DNA of 12,845 nucleotides from JBLHKW01 sp047618565 (GCA_047618565.1 JBLHKW010000147.1:1-12845); one strand, 5' to 3'; positions 1 through 7,231 are shown, counted from the first letter of the stretch. Notes: generated by a model not told the origin, from the letters alone. Translations and numbers: made by a program.

Positions 1-638
1 CGCTGCTGATCACGCTGCTGATCACGCTGCTGGCCGTCAGACTGCTGGCCGCCGTCCTGCCGGGCACGCCCAGCTTCACCAGCTTCACCAGCTTCACCAG
101 CTTCACCAGCTTCACCAGCTTCACCACCTTCACCACCTTCACCACCTTCACCACCTTCGCGCGGTTCACGGTCGCGTCCGCGGCGTCGCCGTCCACCGCG
201 GCGGCTGCTTCTACGCTTCCCGCTGCCATCACGACGCGGTTCAGAGTTTCCGTCCTCGTTACGCGGTTGCTCTCCGCGCGGTTGATCCCCGCCCTCATTG
301 CCGCCCTCCCGGGGACGCGATTCCGGAGCACCGGACTCGCGCGCCTCGCTGGCCGCCGCCGGGCGTCGCGTTGAACGCGCCTTGCGGGCCGGGCGCTCGC
401 TCTTCCCGCCGTCCTCGGCCGCCTTGCTGTCCGCGCCATTGCGATCCGCAGCTTCCGGAGCCTCCTCGCCGCTGGATTTTCGGGAGCGTGACGCGCTGCT
501 TTTTTTCTTGCGAGTCGCAGGGCGCTTCGCGCGCGGGCTGTCCGCCCCACCGGCGGCCTTGTCGCCTTGCCCCTTGATGGTGCCAAACGGCAATTCGTCG
601 CCCTGCGCCTTGGTCGTGGAAGAGTTCTTGGGTGCCAA
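1..638 (-). CDS. Basic low-complexity N-terminal region of an unidentified protein (partial, TTG start)
   Basis: This open frame runs leftward off the window and contributes 212 codons. No ATG exists in frame. The frame opens after a TGA at 741-743, and the best start is TTG at 638-636, six bases after an AGG Shine-Dalgarno-like triplet (645-647). The product starts as M-A-P-K-N-S-S-T-T-K and is rich in Lys, Arg, Ser, Ala and Glu. An Arg/Gly cluster at about residues 145-160 is followed by Gly-Glu-Gly/Gly-Glu-Ala tripeptide repeats and then Gln-Gln-Arg-Asp repeats up to the edge. No folded domain, signal peptide or membrane segment is visible. Disordered Arg/Gly/Gln-rich N-terminal extensions of this kind occur in some bacterial Rho termination factors and RNase E-type proteins, so an RNA-binding protein is plausible, but the identifying domain is outside the window. 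The open frame, amino-acid bias and in-frame repeats support coding; the function is a guess. Confidence 0.6.
   Translation of the reverse strand, partial: MAPKNSSTTKAQGDELPFGTIKGQGDKAAGGADSPRAKRPATRKKKSSASRSRKSSGEEAPEAADRNGADSKAAEDGGKSERPARKARSTRRPAAASEARESGAPESRPREGGNEGGDQPRGEQPRNEDGNSEPRRDGSGKRRSSRRGGRRRRGRDREPREGGEGGEGGEGGEAGEAGEAGEAGEAGEAGRARQDGGQQSDGQQRDQQRDQQ
3..26 (-). repeat. Two 12-bp repeats encoding Arg-Asp-Gln-Gln
   Basis: CTGCTGATCACG occurs twice in a row (3-14 and 15-26, plus strand). It is flanked by a third partial copy at 27-32 and a diverged copy near 42-47. On the minus strand these encode QQ-[RS]-D units in the same frame as the GEA repeats. The array may continue beyond the left edge. 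Confidence 0.75.
72..152 (-). repeat. Nine tandem 9-bp repeats encoding Gly-Glu-Ala / Gly-Glu-Gly
   Basis: Six copies of AGCTTCACC (plus strand, 72-125) adjoin three copies of ACCTTCACC (126-152), with a further partial copy to 158. Read on the minus strand, they are in frame with the edge gene and encode GEG then GEA tripeptides. The near identity at DNA level, with only one codon position changed between the two blocks, indicates recent expansion by slippage. Confidence 0.9.
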
Positions 639-702
639 ATGGGGCCTCGCGATTGAGAGGAGAAGGTGCGAGACGGCCCGCTGGCCATCCCTCGCTGCCG
701 TT

Positions 703-718
703 CCCGCGTCAGCGCGGG
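703..718. promoter_or_regulatory. Perfect 6-bp inverted repeat in the leader of the left-edge gene
   Basis: CCCGCG and CGCGGG are separated by TCAG, giving a 6-bp all-GC stem with a tetraloop about 65 bases upstream of the TTG start. It has no T-run. It could be a leader RNA hairpin or an operator; function is not known. Confidence 0.35.
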
Positions 719-804
719 TGTGCCTGTCCAAAAAGGTGCGTCACGGAGCTGCAACCAGAGCGAATCGGGCGGGCCGGTGTCCTGAAGAAGGACGAGCTCT
801 CGCA

Positions 805-819
805 TCACAGGTGTTGTGA
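805..819. promoter_or_regulatory. TCACA-N5-TGTGA inverted repeat, possible operator
   Basis: TCACA (805-809) and TGTGA (815-819) form a perfect inverted repeat around GGTGT. It lies about 170 bp upstream of the TTG start of the left-edge gene. The half-site order is opposite to a CRP site (TGTGA-N6-TCACA), so it is not a CRP site. A five-base half-site can arise by chance, hence the low confidence. Confidence 0.25.
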
Positions 820-1028
820 CACGGACCACCACGTTCCCGAAGGAGTGGAGGGCTCATTCCGTCCCAACCGTCCCGGCTCTCGGTGCTCAGTAGGCCTCAA
901 GGACCCGGGATGCCCTCCGCTGCCGGAAGGACCATCGCCCTGGGCGAACCGTGACTGGCTGCTACTAAAAGCATGCCCCAATCGCGCCCGGAGGTCGACA
1001 GCAAACCAAAAAGTTCTCTGATAAGGGG

Positions 1029-1044
1029 ACCGAGGCCCCTCGGT
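1029..1044 (-). terminator. Candidate terminator hairpin after the PDZ/FG-GAP operon
   Basis: On the minus strand, 56 bases after the stop of the last operon gene, ACCGAG and CTCGGT pair around GGGC. A competing stem, AGGGG with CCCCT, shares part of the same bases. A TTTTT tract follows only about 17 bases later, so this is not a canonical intrinsic terminator. It may be a weak or factor-assisted one. Confidence 0.4.
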
Positions 1045-1099
1045 ATGCAGTATCGACGGCGTTGGCAGCCTCTCTTGAGGGAAATCTGCAAAATTTCGA

Positions 1100-2770
1100 T
1101 CAACGCCGAACGAGAAACTGGAGCGTCCACTGCCCCTCGAGCAGGGACACGACGACCACGTCACTCAGCCCGTCGCCGTCCAGGTCCCGGACCAGCAATC
1201 GGGTCACGTTCTCCGGATCGGCGATGAGCGCATGCCGGGCACTGGGCTGCGCGTCCCCGCGCGCACTGCGCAGGATCGCACCGAGCGCCAGGTCTTCCTC
1301 CGGGAGCTTTCCGAAGTCGAACGTGCGGCTCGCCCCGTCCCCCTTGCCGTCCAGCTCCTCGAGCACCAGGCCTACCAGCAAGCGTTCGACCTCATCCTCG
1401 TCCGAGACCGCGCCCACAAGGTTCTCGACAAACAGCGGCGCGGGCGCGCGGCCCGGGAAGATCGCCACGTCAGCATCGAGCACATCCACGATGTCGTCGC
1501 CCTGTGCTGGCTGTCCGGGGATGTGCGGCATGCGCTGCGCCGGTATCCGGAACTGCGCCTCAAGCGCATCCCCCATCCCTTCGGCGTCGTTGATGAACGA
1601 CAAGAGCCGCGGAATCTTCAAGGTGATGCGGTTGCGCCGGGTCGGCTTGCGCGTGAAGACGCCGGCCTGGTTCTCGTAGGTGTAGACGTCGAAGTTCAGG
1701 GCGCCAGGTAGGATCAGCGTACGCAGGACGCGACCGATAGATATGCGTTCACCGCGCAGGATCTGAAGATCGGCGCGCCCATCGCCAGCGACCTGCCGCA
1801 GCGTGCTCCACAGCACGTTGCCGCTCGACTTGAGAACCTGGTCCGGCACGCCGACAGGCCCGGTCAGTGCGCCGTCCAGGTAGACCCGAAATTTGGGCCC
1901 GAGCACGATCAAGAGATCCCGAGCGCCCTTTCCGTCCAGGTCCGCGAAACGCCAGCTGACCCGATTCTCGACGGCGGAGAGCAGGTTCTGGAAGTCGATC
2001 TCCTCGGAGTCCGGGAGTTGCGCGCGCAGAGCCTCCAGATCCAGGATCCATGTCGGCTCGGAGCTGAGCGTCGGTTGCGCCAAGTGGAAGGCGATGCGCT
2101 CGCGCGTCTCGGAAATGAGGTCCCGGCGCCCGTCCCCGTCCACGTCCTTGAGCTTGAACCAGGGGATGCGCACTTCCTGACCGAAGAACGACGACAGGCT
2201 CTCCGGATCGCCCACATCGATGCCCAGTTCAGCCTCGTACTTCACCTCGATCGGCACGCCCCAGCCCTCTTTCCCGGCCAGATAGATGCGGTGCACGCCC
2301 GCGCCCGGCATAACGAGGTCGGGCCGGCCGTCTCCGTCGACATCGCGGACGAAGTGGATGCGGTGGACACCGACCGGCAGGGAGCTCTGCACCTCGAACA
2401 CATCCGCTCCGTCGCCGATCGCGCCGCTGTCATCGATGTGGTGCACACGCACCAAACTGCCGTCGACGAGCATCACGATCTCGTGCTGGCCGTCGCCGTC
2501 CATATCGGCCACATCCCAGCCCACCCGGTCGCCGGGCCAGGCCAGGTGAACGGGCTGCGCCGCAAACGTCCCATCCGCACCCATGCGGGTCAGGAACAGA
2601 CCGTCGGACTCGATCCGCAACAGGTCCATGCGACCCTCACCCGAGAAATCCCGCAGTACGAAACTGACGTCCTTCTGCGGGGCGCGCACAACCGTCTGCA
2701 CGAACGCCGTCTGTCCGGCCCCGGCGGCGGAGATCTGCGCGAGCAGCAGACAATACGTCAGGCTGATCAT
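1100..2770 (-). CDS. Exported VCBS/FG-GAP repeat beta-propeller protein (second of pair)
   Basis: A 556-residue protein with a hydrophobic start (residues 1-19, small residues near 15-19) that looks like a Sec signal peptide, although its n-region lacks Lys/Arg. The rest carries repeated Asp-rich calcium-loop motifs of the VCBS/FG-GAP (integrin-alpha-like) type: DFSGEG about 41, DMDGDG 89, DVDGDG 143 and 209, DLDGKG 277, and DLDGDG 529, each followed by a beta strand ending in hydrophobics. Such repeats fold as calcium-binding blades of a beta-propeller and usually serve adhesion or binding; no catalytic motif is seen. The start ATG overlaps the stop of the upstream gene as ATGA, and a GGGGGCGG stretch precedes it, so translation is probably coupled. 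The stretch around residues 330-385 resembles the paralogue upstream (V-Y, G-x-F-[ST]-R-K-P). The ligand is unknown. Confidence 0.85.
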   Translation of the reverse strand: MISLTYCLLLAQISAAGAGQTAFVQTVVRAPQKDVSFVLRDFSGEGRMDLLRIESDGLFLTRMGADGTFAAQPVHLAWPGDRVGWDVADMDGDGQHEIVMLVDGSLVRVHHIDDSGAIGDGADVFEVQSSLPVGVHRIHFVRDVDGDGRPDLVMPGAGVHRIYLAGKEGWGVPIEVKYEAELGIDVGDPESLSSFFGQEVRIPWFKLKDVDGDGRRDLISETRERIAFHLAQPTLSSEPTWILDLEALRAQLPDSEEIDFQNLLSAVENRVSWRFADLDGKGARDLLIVLGPKFRVYLDGALTGPVGVPDQVLKSSGNVLWSTLRQVAGDGRADLQILRGERISIGRVLRTLILPGALNFDVYTYENQAGVFTRKPTRRNRITLKIPRLLSFINDAEGMGDALEAQFRIPAQRMPHIPGQPAQGDDIVDVLDADVAIFPGRAPAPLFVENLVGAVSDEDEVERLLVGLVLEELDGKGDGASRTFDFGKLPEEDLALGAILRSARGDAQPSARHALIADPENVTRLLVRDLDGDGLSDVVVVSLLEGQWTLQFLVRR

Positions 2771-4311
2771 CGTGCCGCCCCCGCGCGGCCCGACACGAGG
2801 ATCGTCAGGCGGTCGCTGGAAGCGGAGAAGACATCGCCCAGCCCATCACCGTTGATGTCCTCGACCGAGAGAGATTCGATCGACCCGCCCGCATCGAAAC
2901 GCTTCCACGGTGCCGCTTCCAGGCTCCAGGTCACACCTCCGAGGAAACTCTTCTCGCGCTTGAGGCGCCGGATCGTCACCCGGCCCCTGGCATCCACCTC
3001 GACCAGGTCCGCGATGCCGTCACCGTCGCAATCCAGCACGAGTTCGCGGTTCGCGATGATGTCCACGACGGAATCCTCATCGAAGACGGTCTCTTCCTTC
3101 AGCGCAGGCTTGCGCGAGAATCCACGCCCCGTGCGCAGGTAGACGAGATGGCTGAAGGTGAAGCTCAGCCCGCCGACCGCACTCAGGAACGACGGTAGCT
3201 CGAGCTTTCGCAACGAGAGGTCCGGCAGGCCGTCGCCATCGACGTCGACGACCTCGACCACCAGAACGCCCGCTTCGAAGCGCAGCACCTGATCGGGCTT
3301 CTCCCTGACGATCCGTGAACCGTCGTTCGTGTACAGGAGCAATTGATGGCGACGGTTCTCGAGCCCCTGCGAGTCCTCCACCACATGAGCCAACAGGTCC
3401 AGGTCCCCATCTGCGTCCAGATCCACGAGCCGCAAGCTCACATCCCCATCCCGCAGGGCCTCGGGCAAGGTCTCGGTGCGCGTCGGAAGCGCTGGGATCT
3501 GACCGCCTTCGCTCAGGTGTAGGGCCAGTTCAGCGGTTCCACGCACCACCAGATCGAGCCCTGCGCGACCATCCACATCCACGAGGGCCGGCGCCTGGTA
3601 GCGCTGCGAACTCGAGAGCAAGGACGCCTCCTGCTCGAGGTCATCGGACATGAACGGTGAAGCCTGCAACAGGCCGAAACGGATCGAGACCTCCCCGTCT
3701 TTTTCACGTTCGTCAGCCCCGTGCTCGCGGTCGCTCGGTTGGCGGGCATCGCCTTCGAGGTCGACCTCTATCTCGGCCAGCTTGATATAGGCCGCGGCGG
3801 CATCAGGATCCTCGGGCGGCCCCCACAGCGAGTATCCGCCGCGCCCGGGAAGCAGGATGGCGTCACGCTCCGCTCCAGGCACGACGTATCCGAAGAACGG
3901 CAGCGAACCGAAATCCGGGACGTCATAGACGAGCTCGGCCCGCGCGAGGGCGCGCACATTGTCGCGGTATCCGGGATGGGTCAGCGAGTAGGACCACGCG
4001 CCGCCGCCGGTCAGGAAGATCAACTCGCGCCCGGCTTCCTCGCGCACATCGGCACAGCTCCAGGCGACGACATCGGCCAGGACGGAGACCGTATGGCTCG
4101 GCGTGAGCTCGACGCCCGCGTCCGTTATGCGGTGCACGTGCAGCTCGCGCTCACCCTCGGAATGGCGCAGCGCCACGATCAGCTCGCGGCGCTCGTCGCC
4201 GTCGATGTCCTGCAGGGACCAGCTCAAGAGCTCGCCGTCGAAGTCCAGCGAGGTGTCCACGTAGTGCGTGTTCGAACCCGTGACCAGCAGCAGCGCGAGC
4301 AGACTGTTCAT
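2767..4311 (-). CDS. Exported VCBS/FG-GAP repeat beta-propeller protein (first of pair)
   Basis: A 514-residue protein with a short hydrophobic N-terminus (residues 1-12) that may be a weak signal peptide; it has no basic residue and no lipobox. VCBS/FG-GAP-type Asp loops occur at about residues 35 (DIDGDE), 245 (DVDGRA), 297 (DLDADG), 356 (DVDGDG), 427 (DCDGDG) and 485 (DINGDG), each followed by [DE]L or DV and a strand. An acidic, poorly conserved stretch (about 185-235) separates the first blades from the rest. The family role is calcium-dependent structure and ligand binding outside the cytoplasm; no enzyme motif is present. The start ATG overlaps the PDZ gene stop (ATGA, 4308-4311), with GGGGGAG eight bases upstream as ribosome-binding site. 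The stop overlaps the next gene in the same way. Similar layout and shared motifs suggest the two propeller genes arose by duplication. Confidence 0.85.
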   Translation of the reverse strand: MNSLLALLLVTGSNTHYVDTSLDFDGELLSWSLQDIDGDERRELIVALRHSEGERELHVHRITDAGVELTPSHTVSVLADVVAWSCADVREEAGRELIFLTGGGAWSYSLTHPGYRDNVRALARAELVYDVPDFGSLPFFGYVVPGAERDAILLPGRGGYSLWGPPEDPDAAAAYIKLAEIEVDLEGDARQPSDREHGADEREKDGEVSIRFGLLQASPFMSDDLEQEASLLSSSQRYQAPALVDVDGRAGLDLVVRGTAELALHLSEGGQIPALPTRTETLPEALRDGDVSLRLVDLDADGDLDLLAHVVEDSQGLENRRHQLLLYTNDGSRIVREKPDQVLRFEAGVLVVEVVDVDGDGLPDLSLRKLELPSFLSAVGGLSFTFSHLVYLRTGRGFSRKPALKEETVFDEDSVVDIIANRELVLDCDGDGIADLVEVDARGRVTIRRLKREKSFLGGVTWSLEAAPWKRFDAGGSIESLSVEDINGDGLGDVFSASSDRLTILVSGRAGAAR

Positions 4312-5237
4312 TCGCTGAGCTCCCCCACACCGGTCGAGAAGCGCAGGAATCGAAGGATGCTCCAGTGACGCTCCGAGCCGTCGCGCCTGTACTTGAAGAG
4401 CGAGATCAGCCAGAGGTCGATCAGGTAGAAGTTGGCCTCGACGCCGTCGGCGCTGGCGCTGTAGCCGGCCAGGATTGGCAACGAGGCGTCGATGACCCGA
4501 GACCCGGGCCCGAACAGATCGACCCGCGCGGTCTGCGCCTCGTCGGTCGTGCGGGATCCGGGGGGGCGGTACCGAACGACGACGGTCTCGCCCGGCGCAC
4601 GCGCCTGAAGCGCCCGGATCAGCGACCGTTCGGAACGATACGGCACCCCATCGAGCTCCGTCACGACGCTGCCTGGTTCGATGCCCGCGGCGGCGAACGG
4701 ACCGTTCGGGTCCGAGGTCACCAGGGCCACGCCTGCGGGTCCCGCCAGCCAGCCGGCGCGCGAACGACTCGGGTCGATGCGCCAGGCGAGCTGCGCGGGC
4801 TCGGATCCGGCATCCATGCTCGCGGCCGGGGCCTGCAGGGGAACTTGCAGCTCGAACACGGAGTCACTGCGGCGCACGTGCAGGGTGGGAACCACGTCGG
4901 GATCGGCCGTGCCAAGCATCGCGTCCAGGGACTCGGGATCCGCGAGCGGGACCTCGCCCCACGCGAGCAGCACGTCTCCCACGACGAAGCCTGCCAGCGC
5001 TGCGGGCGAGCCCTCCGCCACGGATGTCACGCGCACTCCTGCGTCGAAGGTGAGCGCCTCCAGTCCGCCGGAGCCGTTCTCGCGCACCTTCAAACCCAGG
5101 TAGGCTGCGCCGTCGACCTGGGCCGGTCGCAGCCACTCGAGCACCTCGGGCAGTGGATCGGGAATGGCGCGCACGGGCGCGGTCCTGCAGCCGACAGAGG
5201 CCATGCAGGCGCACAGCAGGTGGAGCAATCGATTCAT
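4308..5237 (-). CDS. Two-PDZ-domain lipoprotein with an unrecognised C-terminal domain
   Basis: A 309-residue protein. The N-terminus has a basic residue, a hydrophobic core and a lipobox-like S-V-G-C with Cys17, so it is probably a lipoprotein. PDZ1 spans about residues 45-135 (Y-L-G-L near 46; the G-S-P-A-A-L-A-G-F-x-x-G-D core at 76-88). PDZ2 spans about 155-240 (N-G-P-F-A-A-A-G-I-x-P-G-S at 178-190). PDZ domains bind peptide termini or internal strands and often serve periplasmic proteases, but no protease domain is fused here. The last 60 residues (250-309) are aromatic and basic (Y-L-I-D-L-W-L-I, then F-K-Y-R-R and W-S-I-L-R-F-L) and match no family I recognise. It is the first gene of a coupled three-gene unit with the two propeller genes, implying a joint envelope role. 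ATG 5237 is chosen because it precedes the signal sequence; no clear Shine-Dalgarno motif is visible. Confidence 0.85.
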   Translation of the reverse strand: MNRLLHLLCACMASVGCRTAPVRAIPDPLPEVLEWLRPAQVDGAAYLGLKVRENGSGGLEALTFDAGVRVTSVAEGSPAALAGFVVGDVLLAWGEVPLADPESLDAMLGTADPDVVPTLHVRRSDSVFELQVPLQAPAASMDAGSEPAQLAWRIDPSRSRAGWLAGPAGVALVTSDPNGPFAAAGIEPGSVVTELDGVPYRSERSLIRALQARAPGETVVVRYRPPGSRTTDEAQTARVDLFGPGSRVIDASLPILAGYSASADGVEANFYLIDLWLISLFKYRRDGSERHWSILRFLRFSTGVGELSE

Positions 5238-5313
5238 GGGTGGTCAGGGGTTCGGGATCGATAGGTCCTACGCAGGAACAGGCGTTTCGTTCGCACCTTC
5301 CCCTCGCCCCCCA

Positions 5314-5343
5314 AGCCTATTTCTCAGTCGGAATGCGAGTCAA
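5314..5343 (-). promoter_or_regulatory. Candidate sigma70-type promoter of the PDZ/FG-GAP operon
   Basis: On the minus strand, TTGACT (5343-5338) matches the -35 consensus at five of six bases. It is followed after 18 bp by TAGGCT (5319-5314), a -10 variant seen in GC-rich bacteria. The start codon lies about 75 bases downstream. This separates the operon from the ABC exporter genes just upstream. Confidence 0.5.
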
Positions 5344-5402
5344 GATCGCAATGCACCGCAGATGGCGGCCGATTCCGGCCCCGCAGGCGAGGCCGTCCCA
5401 CC

Positions 5403-6230
5403 TCATAGGCTACGACGGGACAGGATCAGGACGCCGAGGCCGGCCATGGCGAGCGCTTCCGGGCCCGGCATCAGGGCGGCCGAGCGAAGCAGCGTATCCG
5501 AGAACCCGGCATCGGAGAAACCGCGCGCGACGCCGGTCAGCTCGGCCCAGGGTGAGCTGTCGGCGAGGGTCGGCACGTAGCTGGCGAAGACGAAGAAGCG
5601 CGCCTGACCGAGGGCGTCCTTGAAGAGGTCGAAGGCCAGGAAAGCACCCAGGGCCCCCGCAACGGCGCCGGTGGCCGAGCGCGCCATGCACGAGATGAGC
5701 AGGCCGAAGGCGAACGTGGCCCAGAGTGCGGGCAGGCTCGCAAGCAGACCGCGTGTGAATTCCTCGCGCAGCTCGGACGCCGAGAGCAGCTCGTAGCCAT
5801 CCTCGACGAGTGGCCCGTAGTCGCCAGCACGCAGCGCGACCAGGCCGGCGGCCAGCCCGGTCACCGACACGATCGCGACGATCAGGATCGGCGCCAGCAT
5901 CAGGCGTCCCCAGAGGACCGCTCCGCGCGTCGCGCTGCGGGTGATCGCCAGGCGCAACACGCCCGTCTCGCGGTCGCCCGCGATCGAGCGCGCGCTGAAG
6001 GTCAAGAGAACCAGCACACCGAGCACGAGGCCCGCGCGCCAGCCGTCCGCCAGGGGAGCCCACGCGCGACCGCTCGAAACCGATGCGCCCGCCGGGCCTG
6101 CGGCGGCGGCGACCGAGGCCATCGCACGTAGCGCCGAGAGCGCGGCGAGCACCAGACCAGTCGCCCAGGTCGAGCGCGACCAGAGCAGGCGTGCGAGCTC
6201 CGCGCGCAGGATCAGCCAGGAGCCCCTCAT
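5403..6230 (-). CDS. ABC-2 family transporter permease
   Basis: A 275-residue membrane protein with about six hydrophobic segments (roughly residues 22-42, 62-80, 111-133, 161-181, 186-205 and 257-270). After the second segment comes I-A-G-D-R-E-T-G-V-L-R-L (83-94) with T-R-x-x-V-L-W-G-R nearby, the conserved cytoplasmic loop of ABC-2/NosY-type permeases. The ending, a last helix followed by R-R-S-L, also matches that family. Its start overlaps the stop of the ATPase gene (ATGA, 6227-6230), so the two are co-translated and form one exporter. The substrate cannot be read from sequence; such systems export drugs, lipids, ions, peptides or polysaccharide. Confidence 0.85.
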   Translation of the reverse strand: MRGSWLILRAELARLLWSRSTWATGLVLAALSALRAMASVAAAAGPAGASVSSGRAWAPLADGWRAGLVLGVLVLLTFSARSIAGDRETGVLRLAITRSATRGAVLWGRLMLAPILIVAIVSVTGLAAGLVALRAGDYGPLVEDGYELLSASELREEFTRGLLASLPALWATFAFGLLISCMARSATGAVAGALGAFLAFDLFKDALGQARFFVFASYVPTLADSSPWAELTGVARGFSDAGFSDTLLRSAALMPGPEALAMAGLGVLILSRRSL

Positions 6231-7171
6231 GAAGAGCCCCGTGTTCTGCCGCCCGTGTGGCCGGCAACCAGGTCATCGAACAGGGCCGGCAGACTGACCT
6301 CGACCGGTCGCAACCCGTGCACCAGCACGCCCGCCTCGACCAGGACCTGGTTCAGCGCGCCGGGCGTGTGTTCACTCGCGTCGACCATCAGCTGCCCGTG
6401 CGCGCCCGCGCTCGCTTCGGCGGTGTCCGCCAGCACATCCACCCCCGGCAGGCCTCCCAGCACCACGCGAGCACGCCCGACGTCGCTGACCAGCAGCTCG
6501 TGGCGCGTGCGCGAGCCGAGCAGATCCGCCAGGGCTCCCTCGCAGGCCAGTCGGCCCCCGAGCAGGATCGCCACGTGACTCACCAGGGCCTCGAGCTCGT
6601 GCAGGCGGTGGCTCGACAGGACGATGGTCACGTCGGCCTGCGCCAGGGACCGCAGGGTCTCGAGCAGGTCGCGCACACCGACGGGGTCGAGCCCCGACAG
6701 GGGCTCATCCAACACCAGAAGTTCGGGACACCCTCCGAGCGCGGCGGCGATGGCGACACGCTTGCACTGCCCCAGAGAGAGCTGGGTCATCCCACGCTTC
6801 GCGAGCGCGCGACAGCCCGTCAGCTCCAGGGCCTCGTCGATGCTGCGCCCGCCGGCATGGCCGCGCAGCGTGCGCGCGTACTTCAACTGCTGGCGCACCG
6901 TCAGCCCGCGCACCTTCATGGGCTCGTCGAAGACGGCCGCCACCCGCCCGCGCGTGCGGTGGATCTGGCGCGCGGGCTCTCCGAGCAGCTCTATTCGCCC
7001 GGAGGTTGGTCGCATCAGGCCCAGGGCGCACGCCAGGGTGGTGCTCTTGCCGGAACCATTCGGGCCGAGCATCCCGTAAATCTGGCCGCGCCCGACCGTG
7101 AGAGAGACACTGTCCACAGCGACCACGTCACCGAAACGACGGGTCAACCGGTCGATCACGAGTGCTGTCAT
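6227..7171 (-). CDS. ABC-2 type transporter ATP-binding protein
   Basis: A 314-residue nucleotide-binding protein. It has Walker A G-P-N-G-S-G-K-S-T (36-44), ABC signature L-S-L-G-Q (131-135), Walker B L-L-V-L-D-E-P (151-157, Glu156 catalytic), the D-loop G-L-D-P (160-163) and the switch His188 in S-S-H. The usual Q-loop glutamine is replaced around residue 82 by D-E-P, and the signature is SLG rather than SGG. Both features are typical of the BcrA/NatA-like ABC-2 exporters, including bacitracin and lantibiotic transporters. Residues 215-314 form the variable C-terminal extension common in this group. It powers the permease encoded next. GGATTGAGAGC precedes the ATG. Start 7171 places the first beta strand directly at the N-terminus, as normal. 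It lies 17 bp after the protease gene's terminal hairpin. Confidence 0.9.
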   Translation of the reverse strand: MTALVIDRLTRRFGDVVAVDSVSLTVGRGQIYGMLGPNGSGKSTTLACALGLMRPTSGRIELLGEPARQIHRTRGRVAAVFDEPMKVRGLTVRQQLKYARTLRGHAGGRSIDEALELTGCRALAKRGMTQLSLGQCKRVAIAAALGGCPELLVLDEPLSGLDPVGVRDLLETLRSLAQADVTIVLSSHRLHELEALVSHVAILLGGRLACEGALADLLGSRTRHELLVSDVGRARVVLGGLPGVDVLADTAEASAGAHGQLMVDASEHTPGALNQVLVEAGVLVHGLRPVEVSLPALFDDLVAGHTGGRTRGSS

Positions 7172-7187
7172 GCTCTCAATCCACCGC

Positions 7188-7219
7188 GGGCTACCGGGGC
7201 GTAAACGCCACGGTAGCCC
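7188..7219 (-). terminator. Strong terminal hairpin after the S8 protease gene
   Basis: Nine paired bases (GGGCTACCG with CGGTAGCCC) are continued, after one G-A mismatch, by GGCG/CGCC and a four-base loop (TAAA on plus, TTTA on minus). It starts 12 bases after the protease TAG. There is no U-tract, so termination may need Rho, or the hairpin may mainly protect the mRNA 3' end. It lies 17 bp upstream of the ABC ATPase start on the same strand. Confidence 0.65.
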
Positions 7220-7231
7220 TCGAGGTGAACA

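Larger units (their letters stand above)
639..1099. other. 461-bp intergenic region with inverted repeats; no gene seen
   Basis: No frame here has a credible protein: the open frames are short, Arg/Pro/Ser-rich and overlap neighbouring genes. The region should hold the end of the propeller operon and the promoter of the left-edge gene. Visible structures are a hairpin with loop TCAG (703-718), a TCACA-N5-TGTGA inverted repeat (805-819) and the hairpin at 1029-1044. I found no convincing -35/-10 pair and no tRNA or known small RNA. Confidence 0.6.

Noticed and set aside
72..158. Possible CRISPR or intergenic satellite
   Set aside because: The units are 9 bp without spacers and lie in frame inside a coding region, so they are a coding microsatellite.
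632..1164. Short open frames on both strands in the 461-bp gap
   Set aside because: They overlap each other or real genes, are rich in Arg, Pro and Ser, and have no ribosome-binding sites or motifs.
2018..3142. 374-codon plus-strand open frame
   Set aside because: It spans the junction of the two propeller genes in antisense; its composition is that of a shadow.
5380..5402. Terminator for the ABC operon in the 165-bp gap
   Set aside because: GGCCG-GAAT-CGGCC on the minus strand can pair, but the stem is only 5 bp and no T-run follows, so it was not listed as a feature.
5403..5480. PEP-CTERM-like tail on the ABC permease (P-G-P-E-A-L, hydrophobic run, R-R)
   Set aside because: ABC-2/NosY permeases normally end with a last helix and R-R-D-L-like residues. 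The protein is a polytopic permease, so the resemblance to a sorting signal is most likely chance.
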